From: Epiperipatus broadwayi | Taxonomy: Eukaryota; Onychophora; Udeonychophora; Euonychophora; Peripatidae | DNA: 64,000 nt | Assembly (NCBI GenBank): GCA_028023455.1 | Contig: JAQFVV010000056.1 | Coordinates: 2,110,001-2,174,000, forward strand | Direction of reading: 5' to 3' | Shown: in pieces, positions 50,240 through 62,903 of the stretch | Layout: every line of letters begins with the position of its first letter | Numbering within the stretch: the stretch's first letter is position 1 | Made by a program: the position numbers and the translations under genes | The notes under the pieces: model-generated | Seen by the model: the letters and a program-made list of their open reading frames with translations, nothing else | The model's database searches: none | Told to the model about the DNA's origin: nothing

Positions 50240-50400
50240 TCAAGTTATATGTCTAATGTCTAGATAATGATATACCATAAGACTGGAAGAATTCACTAGT
50301 GATTGATGTAGATAGTTAAAAAAGGTGAAAAAGAAATTATTAGAAATTACAGTTGTATTAGTGTTTTAACAATTGCATATACTAAGACCATTTCAAATCT
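50240..50400 (+). pseudogene. LINE RT scrap
   Basis: The frame reads P*DWKNSLVID followed by a KRN..KLQL-like stretch, resembling the VPKDWK..LIPIPKKG..NYRGISLL region of LINE RTs. Short and broken. A two-copy tandem of about 57 bp (50345-50460) overlaps its end. Confidence 0.4.
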
Positions 50401-50459
50401 TTGACTGTATCAGTCTTTTAGCAGTTGCATATATCAAGACCATTTAAAATCTTTGATCC

Positions 50460-50800
50460 AATTTAAAATAAATATGTCAGTAATGAAATACTCATTTTTT
50501 TACATGTTACCTGTTGGAATAGATATTGAAGTCTATGTTTCATCTCCTATTCATATCTGCCTTTTTATGTAAATGGCTACCAAAATATTTTAAATGATCC
50601 ATATTTTCAGGCTGATAATCATCCGGAACAAAACTTGCTTTTTCTTCCATCATTAATTGATCAAGCAATTGAATTTTTTAAATATTAACTCACAAACAAA
50701 ATTTTTTGTAGATTGCATTCAGAATATTAAGATCACTCTGTAAATCATCCTTCAAATTGGCAAGAATAGTGTAATCATTAACATCTAGCTTAAAAGTATA
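50460..50800 (-). pseudogene. LINE RT C-terminal scrap
   Basis: Minus-strand frame: ILANLKDDLQSDLNILN sits like the region after the YADD box of LINE RTs, followed by MDHLKYFGSHLH, the usual HFKYLGSLI-type motif. Stops interrupt it. Confidence 0.45.
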
Positions 50801-51899
50801 TATAATATACTTACATTTAAATACTATATCTTCAGCCTGTATTCTACCCATCCCTCTTCTTTGTATTTAAATGGGCTTAAGGTCCTGCATATGAGGGGTC
50901 AGAATGACTTATGGTCAACATGGGTATGGAAGCAAAATTGGCAAACAAGAACTTTGAACATGCCACCATAAAAATTTTCAACGATATGGATGGCTAAAGA
51001 GTTGGAGAGTAGAGAGGATTGAAGCCTGTCCATTAAAGTTTGAAGATTTGCTACCTTAATATAAACCAAGCACTGATTATATAATATACATGTGGGATAT
51101 GATGAGCAGACCAACTGATGGGTGCTGGTTCAGCACGAAATATATATATTGATCATTTTTCTCTTTTGCATATATGTGATCATGTGTGTCGGTTGTATAG
51201 ATGGAATGGATGACTAAAGGGAGCTTGAAAGTCTGGGTTCAAATCCTCTCTCATTAACAGAATGTAAATCTGGAGTCAAGAAAATGAAATTCCTATTATA
51301 ACTTGATCAGATGAAAATATAAAAAGTCCACAACCATTGTTTCCAGATTGAGCATAAAGCAATGGATTAGGTGAAATTTGAATGATTCATGTTAATTTAA
51401 TTTTTCATTTTGGGGTGCTAAAAGTATTTTTTGAACTGTAAATATAAAGAATGTTGTTTTGAAAAATGTGTCACTACATAACTTGCAAATCATGTAGTAT
51501 GACACAAGTTTTTATTATTAAATATTGAAGCAGTCAGATCTAAGTTTGATCCTAGCTTCATGATATCTCACCTGCAGCCACTTCAAACCCTAATACTAAC
51601 CATGAATTTCCGATGCAATGGGGCTTTATACATTCAATAGACGCTAGTTTCATTAAAAAAAATAGTATTATACAAAAATATGTTAAAACCAACTAGTTTG
51701 ATGTTTAAACTAATCAATGTCATTAATAAATTCATGATAAAATTATTCATGAATTTATATATATTATAACTGCGTGGATTGTGCGTATATATTTATAAAT
51801 ATTTAAATATATATATTCGTTATAAAGTTTCATTGCGTCGGAATGTTTTATTTTACTTTTAAACAGTTTGTTCAAATTTTAGTGATTAAAAGCTACATT

Positions 51900-54312
51900 C
51901 TTTCGATAAGCTTTCAGATTGTCCTTTTCCAAAGACAATGGGGAAAGTTTTATTAATTAGCAAAAAGATAATAATTTAAAATGTAAGGACGGTTCCTAAT
52001 TAAAATCGTTTTTTAGATTTATAAATTCATTTTCTAATTAGAAAATGAATTCAAAGTTAATGAGTTTGAAAGCCTTATCGAAGGAATGTATCTAAAATCA
52101 ATTAGTAAAAATTTATAACTTTGATAATGCAAGAAGCTCTAGCCTGAAGGCATCTAGATTTGGAATAGGCGGGAAACCAGAGGACAGTATAAATAGCCCG
52201 GAAAAGTTTGGAGAAGGAGAAGCCATATTTGTTTTAAAGAAGTGCTACTAGAATCTGTGCATCTTTAAATTATGAATTTGAATAGTGTCTCCATCATGGT
52301 GAGGGGCTAAACTTCGGGAGTCTGACTGCTGGGCCATAAGTCCCCAGAAGATCTTAAATGTAGCTGCTAAACTAAACCTTTTCCGGACCAATCGTGTTGC
52401 CAAACATGAAAGAATCAATCAACATGTCATTCAAATAATTTACAAAATGCGCGCCTACGTTTCATCCAATTGAACTCTGCCGTGTGTAATCTAAGGAACC
52501 AACCATGAAGGAATGGTAATATTTTTCTTGAAACAACCGCAACTTTCTGGCCAGTTTCCGAACTTTATTTTACACCACCTTTTAAGCTATCTACTGTAAA
52601 ATTTTGTTTTATTTATACTATCGTAAATTATGTAGTAATTCTCTTAATCTCTAGTCTTTAAAATTAGTATTATGTTAACCTTTTTTTTCTTACGATGGCG
52701 GTTCGTTTATCTAACCTTACTATATATATTAAATAATCATTAATGTCATTTATTTCTATTATATGCCAATAATCCTTCGACTCGATGATCTCCTTTGTTT
52801 CATTTGCCTTATGCAAGTAATATAATATTAAGTCTTATAGTAATTCTCACCCATTAGAACTAGATTAATACCATTCTATTAATCATCGAGTCGAAAGAAT
52901 TTATTAAATGTTTACTATTTTACTAACGGCTGATATTAACCATTAGCTATTTCTAATCTATGCCTCTGCTATTTTCTTGGGTTTCACCAATATTTATTTA
53001 TTCATAATCTTAAAATGTTTTTGCAAAAGAGTCGATAAGGGAATTAATGTCAAAATATTCAAATTCAAATTTTTTACTTTCTATTAAATTCAGGGAGGGC
53101 ATGATGTTTAGCGTATAATTAATATAATTTTATAATTACGTTAAGTATTTCTGTATTAAAGCTCGTTTGACTTTAATTTAGCTCGATCAGGTCATCACGT
53201 AGAGCATTCTTTATATAAATGGGTTTTATTCATTAACCATGATGATTACCAAGTCATCATTTTTCTGAACGTTACTGGCGCGAGCCATCTCCTGCTTCAT
53301 AGGCTTGTCATCGGTGATACTATTTTTACTTTAATTACCAAGGAAGAAACCACTTCCTTCACTTGCTCATTTTTATTATATTGGAACACCAAAGATTTGC
53401 AGCTTCGACCCGATCTGGCTTTTCCTGTGTTCCACCTTTCCTTGATAGGGCATAAAGACTTGTAAAACACAAGCTGCCCTCCTATTTAAATCACCGACAC
53501 GCCATTTTTGTATTCGTTTTTATAGCTCATAAGATGTCAGTACCATTTACTTCTCAGCTCAAATAAAGCCCCACTCGTATGCTTGTAAATCATGATGAAT
53601 TGATTTCATTAAAGTCGAACAAATTCTTATTCATTTCTAATAAAATAAGTTTTCTGTTAAATAGTAAAGTTATGCCCTAAATACATATCTTGCTCTTTGT
53701 GAATTGATTTACGAATGTGAAAATAAATCTCACATTCTTTCCTTTAGAATTAGAATAATAATTTCTGTCACAGCCAAATACCTTTATCTACCTTTATTTT
53801 CTTGTCAGGGCATAGACATATATAATCCTCCTAGAATATTGCGTAATAGTTATTGGCATATAATAAGGACTGCCATTCTTATTGTAATTATAAATTCTGT
53901 TTAAAGACTAGAGGTAATCTATATAATCATAATCTAAAAGTTGAACAAAATTATTATTATTATTAAACATTTTATTAACACATTTGGTTTTTTAACTTTC
54001 TTTCTTATTCAATAGTTATTTTAATATTAATGCTCGCTGTCTGTATTGGCAACCCGAACATATACATATATGAGTTGACTTAGAAATATCCTTAGTTATT
54101 TTATTATACGTTATTAGTGTCAGATCAGGGGTCTCAAATCATCATCATCCGTTGAGCTAGTTTCTTGGCGCATAGTCATGTACCATCGACTTAGGTCATC
54201 CATTGATTTGATTTGAGTTTGTGAGTTGAGTTTGAATTCAGTTTGGTTCGGCTGAGTTTGAATCCGATTTTGAGTTTAGGTTGTTGGTGTGGGTGGTTTT
54301 TCGACCGGTACA
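51900..54312 (+). mobile_element. GACCGGTACA-family element, copy P4
   Basis: A TATA box (gtataaata, 52187-52195) is followed by ttttaaagaagtgctactag and aaattatgaatttgaatag, parallel to copy P1. It ends with gtttgaattcagtttgg and tttttcGACCGGTACA (to 54312), then ATATTA. An inverted pair (tctttcgataagctttcag near 51900 and ctgaaag-type complement near 52062) sits near its start. No coding domain found. Confidence 0.5.
52187..52195 (+). promoter_or_regulatory. TATA box of repeat copy P4
   Basis: agtataaatagcccgg context, a strong core-promoter-like sequence inside the repeat. Upstream gaagctctagcctgaagg resembles a decayed version of the heat-shock element of copy P1. Confidence 0.45.
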
Positions 54313-54529
54313 ATATTAAACGTGCTTCATTTAATTTCAGGAAACAGTTATAGAGTATTGTGCAGCAATTTGTAATATTCATTTTGATTAAAAATTTTAG
54401 ATTCATTTACTTCTTTTTTGCATATATACTATGCCATGAGTAATTATTCCAAATTTGACAAAAAAGTTTCAATAATCATGGCTACATGAACTGCTATTTT
54501 TAAAACTGACTATTGGCAGGTAATGGTAA

Positions 54530-56350
54530 GCTTATTTTAAGTGTAAAGTTTGTTATAAGAACTCATAAAACTGATTTGAAAAAGCATTTGTCATCTTTCG
54601 AACATCAAAAAATAGTGTTGGAGTTAATGTGATAATACAAAAGAATTTAAACATTCAAATAAAACCAAAATTGTAATTGGAATTTTACATATTTCTAAAC
54701 GTAGGCAAGTTTGACTCTTTTCAAAGTGGATGGAGTCATTACTTAATATGTGATTGTTAATAATGTTGATTATTTAGGAGAATTTAAAAATGAAATGCCA
54801 GTGTATTTGAAACTACATCAAACTAAGTGCATCACTGTAATTAAAGTCATTTCACATCAAGACATTCCTACAGGATAAGTTGAAGAGGTAAACAGTATTT
54901 CTGTTTCTTTAATTTTAGAAGAATCTACTGATATTGCTTATATATATGTATTAGATATTATAATGAAAAAATAATAAGGTTGTATTTTTGAATTGATTCC
55001 TGTAACCAGAAGTAGAACTAAATTAGTGCATAAAATACTTAAATCATTTTTCAGTGATGTGAGACTTTGATATAAAACTTTGCTTTTCTTTTGCAATCAA
55101 AAGCATATCTAAGGTTGTGGATTAATATTTTTTTATATGCTTTGATGAAAAATAATGCTCATTTAATGCTTCTAAAATATATCATTCCTTCCACGTAACA
55201 TGTTAATATGCAGGAAAAGAATTTCTATTATTAATTACTTAATGGGAGGAACTTATAATGGTTTCTACAGTTTAGCTCTTTGAATTGATTCATATGTGGA
55301 TCTTTAAAAAGTGTATGATGTTGTTAAGGAACTGTTGAAAATGATTCTTCTTTCAATCATATTTAAGAAGTAATTATGTAAAACAATTTTTAAACAGTGG
55401 AATGCTTTCAAATTATATGTTAAGATATCTTTCTCAAGATGCTAGATATTATGTGGGAAAATTAATAGTTGTTTTTCAGATAGAATTAATGTTATTGTAT
55501 TTGACATTTGTATGATTTGCTTTCAATAGTTTGAAAGATTAAACTGATTTTTCTAAAAAGAAAAAAAAATGATGATTGTATCATGAGAACCTTGAAACTT
55601 CATTATAGGGTTCTTCAGATTGATTTAGATATTGAAGTGCAGTATATGTCATTTGAAAATATTGATTTTGAATAGGAATCTTCCAACTTATTAAATTAAA
55701 AGCTGTCATCAAAAGATATTTCATCAGAATCAGGCTTACTGTACAAGCCTTTTATTCCTTTAGATTTCTGAAAAAGCAGGCAAGGAACTTTTGCCATGTA
55801 TTTCAACAAACATTGAAATATGTAGTAAATAAACTTAAAAAGTTTATCTGATTGTTAAATCAGACATGATTATTCTTTCTTTTCTTATTCTTAGAGCTAG
55901 TTGGGCAATCTCGAATTGGGGAAATAGAAAATCAGTGATCTATTATCTCTTGATAATTGAAACAATATTTTCCAAAGAAATATCTGATGGCCCAATTTTT
56001 TAATTAATGCACAGCATTAAATATTAAAAATGCAATTGATTCACCATTGTTGCCAGAATTATCAAAGTTTACTGTAACAGTTTATAGCCTTGCAATTTCA
56101 CAAGTAACATTTTCAGATTAAAATTGCATAATAGTATGAGTCTGGATCTTCTCTCATCAATTCTAAGATTGAAGATAGTGCTTGGTAAACAAAATATTTG
56201 CTGCAATAATGTATTCACCAAGTAAAATAGTGCTGAATTACAATTTAATCAAATATATATTAAAAGAACTTATGAGTAAAGGAAGTGAATTTTTAAATAA
56301 TCTGAAGCTCTAATTTAAAGCTGAATATGAAAATAAACTAATAATAATAT
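54530..56350 (+). pseudogene. Decayed hAT-like transposase (BED-type finger)
   Basis: An N-terminal CKVC (54542-54553) followed by DLKKHLSSFEH fits a BED-type zinc finger. Further on, SISVSLILEESTDIA (about 54894-54938) is the xxLxESTD hallmark of hAT/ZBED transposases. The remaining frame is broken by many stops but keeps family-like phrases (LKLHYRVLQIDLD near 55590). It is interrupted at 56350 by a 2.9-kb insertion and resumes at 59224. Confidence 0.6.
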
Positions 56351-56352
56351 AG

Positions 56353-59223
56353 TGTAACGGTCAGAATCGTCTATCTCGCTAACACACTGCAGAATTCAAA
56401 CCCCAAACACGAAACTGAACATTCTAGGAGGGGTTGCCTTCTAGATATACTAAGTTCGAATCTAAAGTCCAAATTTCACAGCGCCACCTACGTAATAACG
56501 CATCTGATGCTACTACTAGTATAACCTTTTACCGGTGCCTGGTAGTCAGGGAGAAACAAAGAGACTATACTAAGATAAGTTTGGGTTACTAATTAACGTC
56601 TATGGATGTACAAAAGAAATGTAGAAAATAGATATATAGACCGAGACAGTGATAGGAATCAATAAAATAAACGATCAAATTTAGTTTTAAATGATTTCAA
56701 AGATTTATTTATATAGAAATATATATATAACGCCACTGTCTGCTTATATGAGACAGGGACGCTTACTAAATAATTGTTGGCATTACATTCCATTAAATGA
56801 CAAAAAGATTTTTAAGAAAATATATTCTATCCCTCGGGCTAATAGTATTACGATAATGTGCTTAAAAGAGATGGGAACATGTGCGAGGTGCTTTGAGTAA
56901 TTATAAAATATTTGAAAATTAAATGTTATAGAATATTTATTGATTTCGAGAATAGCACGGTCAAAAGCTTACTAAGCAATAAAGTGGGGATGTGATCAAG
57001 GCATTTATTTCATAGTAATAATTAAAGCAGAGGGGAGATCAGTATTGCTAATAATGAATTTATTAAAGGATGGAGGTTGTGATACATTTAAATCACGGAT
57101 GCTTTGTAAAAATAAATATATAAATAAAACAATAGTGAATATTTGAAATGACTACGGAGGGCATCTCGCCGATGACCCGTAGGAATGTGTTGTCATGGAC
57201 AGCCGAAGTTTGAACTCGTCCACAACTTAGCGGCTGGGTGACGGTTGCGTCTAATTCCCAGGTGTGACATTTGAGTACACACTCTGCCTGGGAACCACAG
57301 GAAACGAAAAGGGAACGGACTTGGCCGTTTAAAATCCTTGGAAAGAAAAACAAAGCGGTCTCAACAACCAATTCATTTACCAGCAATACCAGACTAATGT
57401 ATATAAAACATACAGGATGGATTCACTTAGATTGGGAAAAATGCCAATCAAATTCCCAGAAATTCATTTAAAAGGCTCCGCACATTCTCGATGTCAATGA
57501 CGAACTTTGAAATTAAAGTACAATACAGTATTTAAATATAGGAAAATGAATGCTTGCAGGTTTGAAAAGAAAGTAGAGATTTATCAATCATGCATTTGTG
57601 GCACATTTTAATCATTGACCTCGCACATACTCTCATATTAGGTTAAAATCAATAAAATGTAGATTTTAAACTATTTGATTATTATATATATTAAAGAAGA
57701 TTAGAATAGCCCTCGAATGAGTATTTGCAAGATAATAAAATTGGGAATTATTTATAAATTTAAAATATGTCTTACTAACGGCGTTTTACTTTCAACAAAG
57801 GGAATAATTCACTCGGTCAAAGACTATTCTGACACATTATCATAATAAAATAAAAGAAAGATTAATAAATAGAAAATATTAACCCAAGGATAGAGAGCAA
57901 AACTGTTGATTATATTAGAACACGTTAGAGGAATTATAATAAAGTCAAATGAAATAAAAGAAAACAATTTAAAATAGCTATAGCATGTTAGTTAGGAATC
58001 ATAAGAGCTCTTGGGTTAATTTGGGGTTACCTCTGGAGAAGCATTTGTAGGTAGATTGATGGTCGGCAGGTTTTATACACTTCAGCAGCAAAATCTGGAA
58101 TTGTTCATATTTTTGGCAGCAGCAGCAGTTCCGGGGTTCCTTATGTGATAGCTTTCGATGGTCTAGAGCAGCGGCCGGGCATTCCCGAGAGGAAAATAAC
58201 TTTTTTGCCGCACTACTCTGTCATTTCAAGGTTAGCAATTTTGAAGGTTGGATGATTCATACGTGAAGCGGTTAACATGGTCAATTACTTTGGAGACGAA
58301 AACTCTGCTTCAAATTTAAGTTCGCAGGCACGTAGCTAAAACTCTCAAGAAAATATTTTTGAAATCTTGATCAAAAAATATTTTTACTAGAATGTTTTCA
58401 CTAGAAAATCACTAGAACCATTTTCATTAGCAAATCACCAGAATGGAGAACAAAAGAAAACCCTCCTTTTTATAGTGGACTTGAACAATAGAACTGCCCT
58501 GGAGCGTTACAAAAATATATCGGACTTTGCTTACTTATCAGCTGTAATTAATCCTATCCGAATGTCTAAAGGAATTCAACAAAATTTTAATTAATTTCTA
58601 TTGTTAATTTCCTTGTCAACATTCGAATTAGAAACTTGATTTAATTAAAATTACTTTTACTGATTGAAAGAAAACCTTAAGTGGACATCTGCTGTTTTCT
58701 TAGATAATAATTAAAACTATTGTTCCTACCAGCCCTCATTTATTCTAATAGAAATATATGGCGTGATTTTAAATTCAAAAGAAAATTATTTTACTTTTTA
58801 AATTGCAATATTTGAATCTATTTACTTAACAAATATGAATTTTATTTTAAATCAAAAATATATTACGACTGTAATATATTTTTGTAAACAGATTCAAACA
58901 AAATAATTTTAACTAACAATTTATAATTTTATCATAAGTTTTAAAATACATATCACAGTGTGTGCGCAATTACGACTTATATAACCTACTTTTAAATAAA
59001 TCTAAATTATGTGAACATATACATAATTCATAACATTTTATTTATTTGGGAATGAGTTATACTTATATATATAATACGAGCGTTGTACTCGTGGTTTAAA
59101 ATTGGGCGGGATTTTCGGTATATAAGCGTATTGCAGACACTACGATAGATTGGGGTTCAAACTAAGGTATGAGGATAGGAAATAGGTGAGAAAAGGTAAA
59201 ACAAAGATCTTACTGTTTCAATA
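56353..59223 (-). mobile_element. GACCGGTACA-family insertion M2 inside hAT pseudogene
   Basis: A 2.87-kb minus-oriented tract with a TATA box (ctataaaaag at 58466-58475) and the terminal sequence ctGACCGTTACA at 56353. It is bracketed by copies of one host segment, 56281-56350 and 59224-59293, about 69 bp with a few differences, which is unusually long for a target duplication. Base composition is less AT-rich than the flanks. No RT, integrase or transposase motif recognised. Confidence 0.6.
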
Positions 59224-59299
59224 GGGAGTGAATTTTTTAAATAATCTGAAGCTCTAATTTAAAACTGAATATGAAAATAAACTAATAATAATACATATA

Positions 59300-59639
59300 T
59301 ATTTTTATGAATGAATTTTAAAATATATAAAATACAAATATGTATATGTTCTAAAAGATTGCTTGAAGGCTTTTTGGATTAATTATTCAACACTGTTGTA
59401 GACCAAATCATTTCATTATATTGTTTTAGTCAAGAAAGTTTTTGAAAAAAAAAAAAATCTAAATTACAAGCAAAATATAACCTAACTGAAGACTTCAAGT
59501 ATACCTTAAAAAATAAACAAATTAATTACATAAACAGTATAATAAAAAAAAAGTGTAAATAAATCTTACTATCTTATGCAAACTATTCAGATATTTCAAG
59601 TCAAACTAATATAATCTGAAAAAACACATTATGTATATA
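59300..59639. other. Intron 4, nothing recognised
   Basis: AT-rich sequence between the hAT relic and the Tigger-like MITE. Confidence 0.5.
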
Positions 59640-60529
59640 CACCTAAACCTCACTTAGCGATTGGCTACTTAGCGATATTTCACAATAGTGATCATCATCA
59701 ATTTATACCCACTACTTCGATTTACAATCGATTATTCATTATAACAATCAGGAATTTTTTTTTTTTTTAATTTGGAACATCAACAAATTAAAAAAATCCT
59801 ATAAATCTATATATGTTCAGTATTAATATAAAAAAATAAAGTTTTGAAAAGAAAAAGAAGGATTTTTAAATTTGTTGATGTTATTGGAGAACATATATTT
59901 TAACGAAAAAAGTGATTGTATATTTGTTGTGTTATAATATGTGATAAATTTAGAAAGTATAAACTTAAAATATATTTAATTAATGAATCTATAATACTAT
60001 ATACTGTACATATGTGTTGAATGTCTTTAGAAAAAACTTTATTTAAATATAATGTACAGTACTTGGATTATTTAAATAAAGTTTAATTTTTCTAAAGACA
60101 TTCAACACTTATATTATAATAGTCCATTATATAAATATGGTACAGTACAACTAAAATACCATCATCACAAACTTTCAGGATTATTTTTGGAACAATTATG
60201 TAAAAATAGTTATTGATTTTGTAACTTCATTAAAAATGTCATTTATGCCCAAGTGGTTTCAAATCAAAAGAAAAACAACATTTTAAAATGCAAATGTTGA
60301 ATTAGAAAAAAAGTTTAAAAAGAAAAACCAATTGCATTTAAAATAAGTGGTAATGAATATTATTTTTAATATGTACTTTATTCCTAAGTTAGTGTAATTT
60401 TTTAGCTTTAGGAATTGACCAATTTTTTTTCATAGACCCCCATTATAAATACGTTTTCTGTATATGATATTCTTGCTTAACGATGAGTTTTGGAGAACCA
60501 ATTACTATTGCTAAGGGGGGGTAAAGGTG
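59640..60529. mobile_element. Tigger/pogo-like MITE flanked by TA
   Basis: Left end CACCTAAACCTCACTTAGCGA and right end complement CACCTTTACCCCCCCTTAGCA are imperfect terminal inverted repeats, each next to TA. The subterminal sequence (gcttaacgatgag, ttggagaaccaatt) resembles Tigger-type termini. It contains an inserted Penelope-tail foldback (about 60010-60180). Confidence 0.6.
60010..60180. repeat. Penelope pLTR-tail foldback
   Basis: tgttgaatgtctttagaaa and its complement tttctaaagacattcaaca, followed by the catcatcacaaactttcag end, match the outer part of the Penelope terminal repeats at 27520-27640. Confidence 0.75.
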
Positions 60530-60534
60530 TATAT

Positions 60535-62095
60535 ATATCTACTAGCTGTACTCACTGCTTTGCTCATGTTAGTAGGATAATTTTATAAAAGAATGATTAA
60601 AATGTATTTATGTAAATAATAATACATGAGTTATGAACAGCATTAAGTGCTTTATAAATTTTATATTAATCAAACATTAAATTATTATTATGCTTTTTAA
60701 TAATTCAAAATTATTTTAAACAATATTACAAATTTTTAATAATCTTGTTGAAAATATTTGGCAAAACAAATACTCATAGATCACAAATTTATTATTCTTA
60801 GGACACACAACTTTTTTTTTCAATGAAAAGTTGTTAGAAGATATTAATTTTAGATCATTAAAAATTCCCTAGAGATCATTGCTGGGACAAACTTACAAAT
60901 TCTCTGCTCACGACATTATTTAAAATTTAAAAAGAATTAAATTACTGTAATAGCCTTTGTAATTCTCCAAAAAAGAAAAGAAAATTGTACAAGATTCATC
61001 AAGATTGGTGCACTATTTGTTAAGTTATTAAGTAATAAACAAACAAGCTTTCTAATTTATATATAATGAATTTAAATTGCATTAGAAAAATAAATTCACT
61101 TTTTTATCAAATTCAGGATGCCTTCTATCTTAAGTTGTCAACTGAATGTACAGACTTATAATATTTGACATATTTTTAAAAATTTATATTAGTATTTAAA
61201 AATGTTATGAGATATAGGTTAATAGTTTGTAAACTAGTGTCACTATGACTATATTAATGTTCAGCTTTTTTTGTCAACTGCATTCTTAAATCAATATTAT
61301 TAAATTATTTGTAGTCAGTTTCTCTTTTATAGTTAACAGATTTTGACGGCACTTAATCTATATTCTATTATGTATGATGAAAGAAATGCAATTGAAAACT
61401 TTTGTACTAGCTTATCATCCAGGATAAAGTGTATGTATCTGAAAATATTCCTGCTGATGAATGCTGGACTTTCTTACAATATGTTTTCTTGAACACTTGC
61501 TTGTTAAACCTATTGTCAGATTTGACCATTGATTGGTTATAACTTGCATTTTCTGTATATATTTTTAGAAAACAATCACCATGACTTTAGCAGGTATTAT
61601 ACAACAAATGAAACATGCACAAATTGTTTATAAAAATTTTTTCATTATGCGTCTATCACCATGTTATTTTTATTTAATGTCCTTTAATTGCCTCTAAGAT
61701 TATTGCTACGGTCCTGGATTGTTAATCAGTTGAGAATTGATCCAGAAACTTTTACCTCTGTATCTACCAATCTATTATTGCAGTAAATTTATAGCCCTTG
61801 TAGTTAATTTGTTCATTATCATATAATATTTTTCAAACATAAATATTTTATTTTTTTTGTTTGTTTTTCTATTTATTGATTCTTGAATGACATATGATAT
61901 ATTATGAACAGTGATATCTGGTAACTATAGACAATAAATATATTAAAATTATTAATAAAGCTTTTTACTATTAGAATTTAAGATTACTGTTATTAGTTTT
62001 TTTTTTTTTTGCTGTTTTAAATTTTATGTAGATATTTGTTAGCATCTTCATTTATATTTTTTAAAAAATCTTTAGGTGATTTTTTGATATTGCAG
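60535..62095. other. End of intron 4, nothing recognised
   Basis: AT-rich. The last 60 bases before the acceptor form a spurious open continuation of exon 5. Confidence 0.6.
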
Positions 62096-62903
62096 AATGT
62101 GGAAATTCCTTCAGTGAAAATAGTTAAGAAAGTAAAATCGATGCAAGTATTTCATCAACCAGTAGAATCTGCTATTCAAGGGAGTAGAGTTGGTATATGT
62201 GTTACACAGTTTGATCCAAAATTACTTGAAAGGGGTTTGGTGTGCACTCCTGGAGCATTGCCTACTATTTATGCAGCCATAATAAATGTAAATAAAATTT
62301 CATATTTCAAAGGCAAATGTATCAGTAAATCCAAATTTCATTTTAGCATGAGTCATGAAACAGTTATGGGTACAATACGTTTTTTTGGAAATGGTAAATC
62401 TAAAGAAGAAACTTTAGATCATTCCAAGTTTGATTTTAGTTGTGAATACATTTATCAAGATGAAATTCATAGAACTTCATCCAGTGAAGAAAAATCTAAT
62501 AATGAAATAGAGAGTGGAAAGAGAAATCAGCAATATGCTTTGATTGAATTAGAAAGACCAGTAACGTGTGTGCCTTTAGGTCTTGTTATTGGATCTAAAC
62601 TGGATACAGATATTCATTCTAATATTTGCCGCTTAGCATTTTATGGTGTGCTTCTAGAACCTTTACATGACAAAAATTATTCCCAAACAGTCTTGCCAAA
62701 TTTGAAAGTCTATAAAATGAAAAAGAAAGAAGGAGTTGTAGAAAGAATGATTGATACTTATACTTTAATTGCAAGGTCATTGTTTAAAAAAGAAACAAAT
62801 ATTCAGATGTTTGTGAATTTAAAAATAACTCTATCCACAGGAGAAAAAGGATTTGTTGAAGGAAGTTTTGGACAAAGTGGGAAAATAAAACTGAGAATAC
62901 CAG
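62096..62903 (+). CDS. EEFSEC: EEFSEC exon 5: domains 2-3 and start of domain 4
   Basis: An 808-nt exon encoding residues 241-509 plus the first base of the next codon. The acceptor is gatattgcag|AAT; the open frame upstream of it is intronic read-through. Family landmarks in order are KVKSMQ, GICVTQFDPKLLERG, the HETVMG motif in domain 3, a variable acidic/serine-rich insert (about residues 360-385), ELERPVTC, CRLAFYG, RSLFKKETNIQ and SFGQSGK near 497-503. The donor is ccag|GTAAGA in phase 1. Domain 4, which begins near the end of this exon, contacts Sec-tRNA and SBP2-related machinery. The remaining C-terminal exon or exons are not confidently seen. Confidence 0.95.

Noticed and set aside
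57093-57386. 97-codon minus-strand open frame inside insertion M2 as a gene
   Set aside because: No recognisable domain and no counterpart in the other family members; the overlapping plus-strand frame is equally long.
62036-62095. Upstream extension of the exon 5 open frame as real N-terminal coding
   Set aside because: Exon 4 joins precisely at 62096 with conserved family sequence. The upstream 20 codons are intronic read-through.
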